Part shown: positions 6,094-9,545 of the stretch, one piece after another
How positions within the stretch are numbered: position 1 is the first letter of the stretch
Layout of the letters: every line of letters begins with the position of its first letter
NCBI GenBank assembly: GCA_015233485.1
Contig: JADFXO010000138.1
Span: 1-9,545 of the forward strand
Reading direction: 5' to 3'
Length of the DNA stretch: 9,545 nt
From: Nitrospirota bacterium
GTDB taxonomy: Bacteria; Nitrospirota; Thermodesulfovibrionia; Thermodesulfovibrionales; Magnetobacteriaceae
The notes under the pieces: generated by a model
What the model saw: only the letters and a program-made list of their open reading frames with translations
Databases searched by the model: none
What the model was told of the DNA's origin: nothing
Made by a program: the position numbers and the translations under genes

Positions 6094-6972
6094 CTATTCG
6101 TCATCATCATTCTCAACGATAGCGGTACCGTCGATACGTTTTCTTGAATCTGCGGCATATTTAGTGCTAATTTCAATGCCTATGTAGCGCCTGCCGTATT
6201 TTTTTGCTTGACAACACGTTGTTCCACTTCCAGATAGAAAATCTAATACGATATCGCCTCGATTGCTCCATGCCTTGATATGATCGGCAGCCATTTTTTC
6301 GGCGAAAATAGCCGGGTGGTCGTGTGCGCTTAAATCTTTTGACGACTTACCCAGACCTCCTGTCTCGTAACGCCAGATATTAGTGCGGAGGCCCATTTCA
6401 TTCGTTGAGATTTTCCATTTATATTCTTTCAAAGTGTTGTCCCTTTGTCTTTTTGTAGATCTACCATAGCTATCTCTATATTTAATCGTATGATCTTTTA
6501 TTGGATTGAAACATTTAATTTTTCCTTTTGTGAAAATTATCATCAGCTCTGATACTTGACCAAAGCGTTTATGTTTAATAGATGGAAACGAACTCCCATT
6601 TTTTTCACAGATCATGCGGTCATGGTAATTAAACCCAACGTCCTCAACAAAATAGAGGATCTCGCGCTCCGGCCTAGCGCTTTTTCCCATACCGGGAACA
6701 AGTACCGAATCATTTACAATCCAAACCAATACCCCACCTGGCTTTAAAACGCGAAACACCTCAGGTGCCGTCCCTTCAAAATTGAAACCGTTATTTTGAT
6801 ATTCACTTAAGTAGTCGCGTAGCAGACCGTATGGGGGCGAGGCTATGGCTAAATCGATAATGTTCGGAGGGAACCGCTTTAGCCAATACAAACAATCTCC
6901 TTCTAATATTCTATTTTCTAATAACTCAACCGGTAAAACCTCTTGTTCGTCTGTATTAAATGTATCTTTCAT
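6094..6972 (-). CDS. Beta-class site-specific DNA methyltransferase (SPPY type), 292 aa
   Basis: An S-adenosylmethionine-dependent amino methyltransferase acting on DNA. After the strand RILEGDCLYWLKRFP (21-35) comes catalytic motif IV, ASPPYG (44-49), then a target-recognition region (about 95-210), motif X-like HPAIFAEKMAADHIKAW (219-235) and the cofactor loop LDFLSGSGTT (243-252), followed by GRRYIGIEI (260-268). Motif IV before motif I defines the beta arrangement. SPPY is more usual in cytosine-N4 enzymes, DPPY in adenine-N6 enzymes, so m4C is the first guess, not a firm one. The length is normal and nothing is missing. The start ATG has AAGGAG (6984-6979) 6 nt upstream. The tail ends in an acidic run (ENDDDE). 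No restriction endonuclease gene adjoins, so it may be an orphan that protects element DNA or marks it. It is the first gene of the leftward group; 177 nt separate it from the MT-A70 gene. Confidence 0.9.
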   Translation of the reverse strand: MKDTFNTDEQEVLPVELLENRILEGDCLYWLKRFPPNIIDLAIASPPYGLLRDYLSEYQNNGFNFEGTAPEVFRVLKPGGVLVWIVNDSVLVPGMGKSARPEREILYFVEDVGFNYHDRMICEKNGSSFPSIKHKRFGQVSELMIIFTKGKIKCFNPIKDHTIKYRDSYGRSTKRQRDNTLKEYKWKISTNEMGLRTNIWRYETGGLGKSSKDLSAHDHPAIFAEKMAADHIKAWSNRGDIVLDFLSGSGTTCCQAKKYGRRYIGIEISTKYAADSRKRIDGTAIVENDDDE

Positions 6973-7109
6973 TTAACTCTCCTTTAAAATATTCTTTACC
7001 TTTAAGGGCTTACAAGATTTTGACGCGCCTGTACCGCGCGCGCATTACTCTTGCCTTTTAGTGAAATCACTTTTTTGACTTTTTAACCAACTGCTTGCAG
7101 CAAATATTT

Positions 7110-7209
7110 GGGAGGGTATATAATGAAGTGTCTGATGTTTCAGTTATACACCTCGCCGCCATTGAGGTCCGCAAGACCCGTGGCGGCACAACTATTTAGT
7201 TTTACCTCC
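7110..7209. other. Compact GC-rich hairpin element with ribosome-binding-like sites on both strands
   Basis: The core is a nested hairpin: GCCGCCA (7155-7161) with TGGCGGC (7181-7187), and inside it GGTC (7166-7169) with GACC (7175-7178) around CGCAA. It is flanked by GGGAGGG (7110-7116, + strand) and by CCTCC (7205-7209), which reads GGAGG on the - strand. A perfect TATAAT (7119-7124) with a poor -35 (TTGCAG, 7095-7100, 18-bp spacer) could drive a + transcript. Tiny frames exist on both strands: ATG 7123-7221 (32 aa), GTG 7128-7199 (23 aa, ending EVRKTRGGTTI), and a 40-codon GTG frame on minus. None can be preferred. The whole may be a structured RNA, a MITE-like repeat or a leader peptide region. 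Confidence 0.4.
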
Positions 7210-7224
7210 TTTTTTGTATAGCAT

Positions 7225-7285
7225 TATCAATGAACCCCTATAAATATATTTTATATATTCCGGATATCCCGGTTGCCTATTGATA
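7225..7285. repeat. Long imperfect palindrome at the end of the AbiEi-like gene
   Basis: TATCAAT (7225-7231) pairs with ATTGATA (7279-7285), and AACC (7233-7236) with GGTT (7271-7274). The interior contains the 8-bp palindrome GGATATCC (7262-7269) and alternating AT. The outer arm begins inside the TGA stop codon region of the AbiEi-like gene. There is no T-run on the minus side, so termination there would not be of the classical kind. Confidence 0.45.
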
Positions 7286-8368
7286 TCAAACATTTCCTGT
7301 TTGCCATTTAGATTTTATTATAGCCAGTATCGCCTCAGCGACCTCTTCGCTTCTGTCTCGATGATGTCCCCCCAGCAAGTCGAGATAGATTTGAACGGGT
7401 GAAACTATCCTGATACCGTCAATCATCTGGTTGGCGTAATATACACCCTCGTCATAGGGTTTCAAGAGGATCAGATTACCTTCACTTCCCGTAACCTCAC
7501 TCAGATTCAATAGTGGCGCCACTTCTATGGGATTGTAGACATAGGCCATTACACTGTTATATTGAATATCGGGAAGAAGTCGAGAAGCCCCGGCGAAACC
7601 TGTCATAGCGTACTCAATACCTTTTTCATCGCAGACAGTCGCGATATCAGCCTCTATTTCACGAATGTTTTTCGATGATTTATAACTCGTCACTTCATTT
7701 ATTCGGTACGAGTAGATTTCACCCCACTCTTGCAGTAACTCTGTTAATCCTAAAAATGAAAAGCTTCCGTCTTCCTTTATCACACCTCTTTTTTTTAACA
7801 TCGTGGTAACATCGGAAACCCGTCCTATACTTGCTCCCGATTTGGTAGCACGGTTGCGGATCTTATCCTCCTTTGGATCATTTAATATCATACGGACTAC
7901 GCGTGAGGCCTTGGGTGAAAAAATTGTTGTGCTCTCTCTTTCTGTTTTATATATATTTGGTTTTCCAGTTCTATCGATGAACACCGGACCGATAGAGAGA
8001 TGGCAATTTCCGGCAAAATCCAGATAATTGACGTCCTCAGCCAGGCAAATAGCCCCAGCCTCTTCTGATACATATGGTGAGATAATCACAATATGCCAAT
8101 CAGGGCAGGAGATTCTATATCGCGCCAACTGGTCTATTACACGGTGTACGACTCGGGGTTGCGCGCTGTTTTTCACCTCAACAATCATAGTCCGCACTTT
8201 ATTTTCACCTTGAATAGTAAATTTTATCAGGATATCCACGTCCTGATGTTTGACAATATACACGTTTCTTTCAACGGACACCACTTCAAATGAAGGTATC
8301 TCTGTTAAGAGATCAATTACCTTCTTTACCGCTATGTCTTCTAATGTGTTGTTTGATTCAGGTTTCAT
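7286..8368 (-). CDS. AbiEi-family protein with PD-(D/E)XK-like N-terminal domain, 360 aa
   Basis: Resembles AbiEi-type proteins, the transcriptional-repressor antitoxins of type IV (AbiE) toxin-antitoxin systems. The C-terminal DGIRIVSPVQIYLDLLGGHH (317-336) followed by SEEVAEAIL is the typical AbiEi ending, and a winged-helix segment (about 152-205) precedes it. Residues 40-80 show a nuclease-like pattern: D45 in VDILIKF, EVK at 64-66 and Q80, as in PD-(D/E)XK folds. The segment AEDVNYLDFAGNCHLSIGPV (110-129) is also typical of long AbiEi relatives. The ATG start has AGGAG (8382-8378) 9 nt upstream. A near-consensus promoter and an AT palindrome precede it, fitting autoregulation, which is known for AbiEi. 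The partner AbiEii nucleotidyltransferase is absent: neither side carries one. It may therefore be a solitary regulator or nuclease rather than an antitoxin. Family assignment is fairly sure, nuclease activity is inference. Confidence 0.8.
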   Translation of the reverse strand: MKPESNNTLEDIAVKKVIDLLTEIPSFEVVSVERNVYIVKHQDVDILIKFTIQGENKVRTMIVEVKNSAQPRVVHRVIDQLARYRISCPDWHIVIISPYVSEEAGAICLAEDVNYLDFAGNCHLSIGPVFIDRTGKPNIYKTERESTTIFSPKASRVVRMILNDPKEDKIRNRATKSGASIGRVSDVTTMLKKRGVIKEDGSFSFLGLTELLQEWGEIYSYRINEVTSYKSSKNIREIEADIATVCDEKGIEYAMTGFAGASRLLPDIQYNSVMAYVYNPIEVAPLLNLSEVTGSEGNLILLKPYDEGVYYANQMIDGIRIVSPVQIYLDLLGGHHRDRSEEVAEAILAIIKSKWQTGNV

Positions 8369-8381
8369 TGCCGTGAACTCC

Positions 8382-8397
8382 TATATAATTTTATATA
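8382..8397. promoter_or_regulatory. AT palindrome between promoter and ribosome binding site (possible operator)
   Basis: TATATAA (8382-8388) and TTATATA (8391-8397) are inverted around two bases. The palindrome touches the AGGAG ribosome binding site of the AbiEi-like gene and lies just after the predicted transcription start, where a bound dimer or an RNA fold would block expression. AbiEi proteins are known to bind inverted repeats before their own operon. The low complexity of the sequence limits confidence. Confidence 0.35.
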
Positions 8398-8406
8398 CAT
8401 ATCTCT

Positions 8407-8435
8407 ATAATATCAGAAACAGTTCAACTTGTCAA
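8407..8435 (-). promoter_or_regulatory. Sigma-A type promoter of the AbiEi-like gene
   Basis: On the minus strand the -35 box is TTGACA (8435-8430, perfect) and the -10 box is TATTAT (8412-8407, one mismatch), with a 17-bp spacer. Transcription would start near 8400, giving a leader of about 30 nt before the ATG at 8368. This is the best promoter in the window. Confidence 0.75.
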
Positions 8436-9271
8436 GAAATATTATTATGTCGAACGCGTTTATAAATCGAACAGAATGATGCATTTAGAAGGGCTATGCA
8501 GAGTAATAGTATCAGTTTTGGAGAATAACCTGCGATTTTGACCTACAGTCCGGTTTTCATATGTCCATTTATACAGAGATGACTTTGAAGCTATCATCAT
8601 CTTCTGCGGGTATGATGAATTGCGTTCATCATCTACACAATTTTCCTCTTGATAATTTGTTCTGAACTGTTCTATCATTAAGGGTAATCAAGTTCCAATG
8701 GGTATCTTTGAGCTATCCAGGCTAACCGACTGTGAAGAAACCTGAAACCTTTAACATATACCTAATAAAGGGTTACCATAAGAGTACCTCTGACTCATCC
8801 GTCCTATAGCACATTGTTAAGATTTTAGTAGTTAGAAGGTAAATCCACGTTTACACAGCCGTTTCCCATTTTGAGTATCGACAGCCGGTAAGTTGTCAAT
8901 GGGGAAGAGACTATCACTACTATATAATAATGAGTAATTTTTTATGCTATAGCCGGTTTTCTATTAAAAGCGGTTTTTACGTATTGCCTCGTCTATCCGG
9001 AATAGAAGATGTGTAAAAGCCTTCCAAAGAGCATATATGGGACTGGCCGCTGTTAGTCTCAAGTATCCCCGGCCAGCACCTTATTACCGAAACGCCTAAG
9101 TCAAGCTTACAGTTCGATTGCCCCTTGTAAATACTTAATCATTAAGACCACACCGTACCACCAGCTCCAGCACCAGCTATAGTCGAATCTCCGTGAGCTA
9201 TGCCTACATTTTAAGCAATCTGGATAAGTTGCGATAATAAACGACTTTTCATACTATTCAAAGCAGGATAA
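8436..9271. other. Long stretch without a convincing gene
   Basis: All frames are short and lack ribosome binding sites. The longest, 72 codons on minus (8678-8460), starts without a Shine-Dalgarno sequence. Several possible stems exist: CCCATT (8865-8870) with AATGGG (8898-8903) plus GACA/TGTC inside; an imperfect CCGGTTTT/AAAAGCGG stem (8953-8973) followed by TTTTT (8974-8978) that could be a weak + strand terminator; and CTGGCCG (9043-9049) with CGGCCAG (9070-9076). A short glycine-rich minus frame (IAGAGAGGTVWS, ending near 9142) is open for only about 22 codons. The stretch may be decayed coding DNA or a non-coding RNA region. Confidence 0.45.
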
Positions 9272-9300
9272 TTGACAATCGATTAACAACGGAGGATATT
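9272..9300 (+). promoter_or_regulatory. Candidate promoter for the gene starting at 9475
   Basis: TTGACA (9272-9277, perfect -35) is followed after 17 bp by GATATT (9295-9300, four of six -10 bases). The transcript would have a leader of about 170 nt before the ATG at 9475. The weak -10 and long leader keep this tentative. Confidence 0.35.
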
Positions 9301-9474
9301 GGGTAAGGTTAGTGCAATACGTCCTTAAGATAGACTTCAAGCCATTCTATAACTTTTGATGTAATAGATTAAGACTGCTGCCATAGATAACTTCATAGAA
9401 AAGAACCTGGCATCGCATAGTACAACAATTGAAAAAGCAACCTAATACTGAGACAAAAAAGGAGGGTTACCGGC

Positions 9475-9545
9475 ATGTCTATAGAAAGGGTCGCCAAGGG
9501 TGTACGGCTACCTCAGACCTATTTGGAGGAGAATCAACTGCCCAG
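9475..9545 (+). CDS. Start of an unidentified protein (23 codons, cut by the window end)
   Basis: ATG at 9475 is preceded by AAAAAAGGAGGG (9455-9466), an excellent ribosome binding site 8 nt upstream. The frame stays open to the end of the window and reads MSIERVAKGVRLPQTYLEEN followed by QLP. That is too little to name a family. The basic/aliphatic start followed by an acidic helix-like segment shows no signal peptide or membrane segment. The gene points away from the rest of the cluster and has a candidate promoter at 9272-9300, so it probably belongs to a different transcription unit. Confidence 0.6.
   Translation, partial: MSIERVAKGVRLPQTYLEENQLP

Larger units (their letters stand above)
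6973..7285. other. Intergenic region between the AbiEi-like gene and the methyltransferase genes
   Basis: Besides the GC-rich hairpin element (about 7110-7209) and the palindrome 7225-7285, this stretch holds a short CG-only hairpin (CGCGC at 7023-7027 with GCGCG around 7035-7040), unusual in such AT-rich DNA. It lies in the likely 5' leader of the methyltransferase at 6972. A small AGTG/CACT stem (7060-7071) is followed on the plus strand by six T. I found no promoter I would defend for the methyltransferase gene. Confidence 0.4.

Noticed and set aside
1139..6972. Ordinary type I, II or III restriction-modification system
   Set aside because: No restriction endonuclease, specificity subunit or Res helicase is encoded next to the methyltransferases in this window.
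7153..7187. Group II intron domain V
   Set aside because: The hairpin size is similar, but the catalytic triad and the standard lower stem are not present, and no intron-encoded protein is nearby.
8460..8678. 72-codon frame on the minus strand upstream of the AbiEi-like gene
   Set aside because: ATG without a Shine-Dalgarno sequence, no recognisable fold, and it ends beside the AbiEi promoter; it could have been an AbiE partner but shows no nucleotidyltransferase motif.
1..9545. CRISPR array, tRNA or insertion sequence
   Set aside because: No regularly spaced direct repeats, no tRNA cloverleaf and no transposase frame were found; the repeats seen are inverted pairs or the single duplicated leader box.

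Overview
The window looks like an accessory region of a low-GC, Firmicutes-type bacterium (Clostridia or Negativicutes would fit). The reasons are strong AGGAGG-type ribosome binding sites, a near-consensus sigma-A promoter (TTGACA, 17 bp, TATTAT), GTG starts and AT-rich composition. It is probably part of an integrated mobile element or prophage. No integrase, transposase, tRNA, rRNA or CRISPR array is visible, so the type and ends of the element cannot be fixed.

Layout. At the left, 168-341 (-) encodes a 57-residue ribbon-helix-helix protein. An intergenic region (342-793) follows, ending in a foldable leader (683-771) in front of a 64-residue protein on + (794-988). From 1139 to 6972 five genes lie on the minus strand. 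In transcription order they are a beta-class DNA methyltransferase (6094-6972), an MT-A70-type methyltransferase (5155-5916), a DUF927-like P-loop ATPase (3108-5018), an unrecognised 194-residue acidic/helical protein (2401-2985) and a ParB-HTH-methyltransferase fusion (1139-2362). Upstream, 7286-8368 (-) encodes an AbiEi-family protein with a PD-(D/E)XK-like N-terminal domain and its own good promoter. Between the AbiEi-like gene and the methyltransferases lies a compact GC-rich hairpin element (about 7110-7209). The right end (8436-9474) has no convincing gene, and a new + strand gene begins at 9475 and runs off the window.

How the parts may work together. Three unrelated methyltransferases, an ATPase of the helicase/primase-associated type and a ParB-like DNA-binding module suggest replication, maintenance and DNA modification of a mobile element. 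The most striking feature is a shared module in front of two otherwise unrelated genes, the MT-A70 enzyme and the DUF927 ATPase. It consists of an identical 18-bp palindromic box exactly 29 nt upstream of a GTG start, an aligned Shine-Dalgarno sequence, and a homologous 25-residue N-terminal tag with a QxSLF sequence at residues 17-21. QxSLF resembles the bacterial sliding-clamp (DnaN) binding pentapeptide. My inference is that both proteins are co-regulated and brought to the replication fork through the clamp.

Other structures worth following are a perfect 17-bp inverted repeat before the 194-aa gene, a perfect 13-bp inverted repeat between convergent genes near 1003-1059, and a DPLW variant of the DPPW catalytic motif in the MT-A70 protein.
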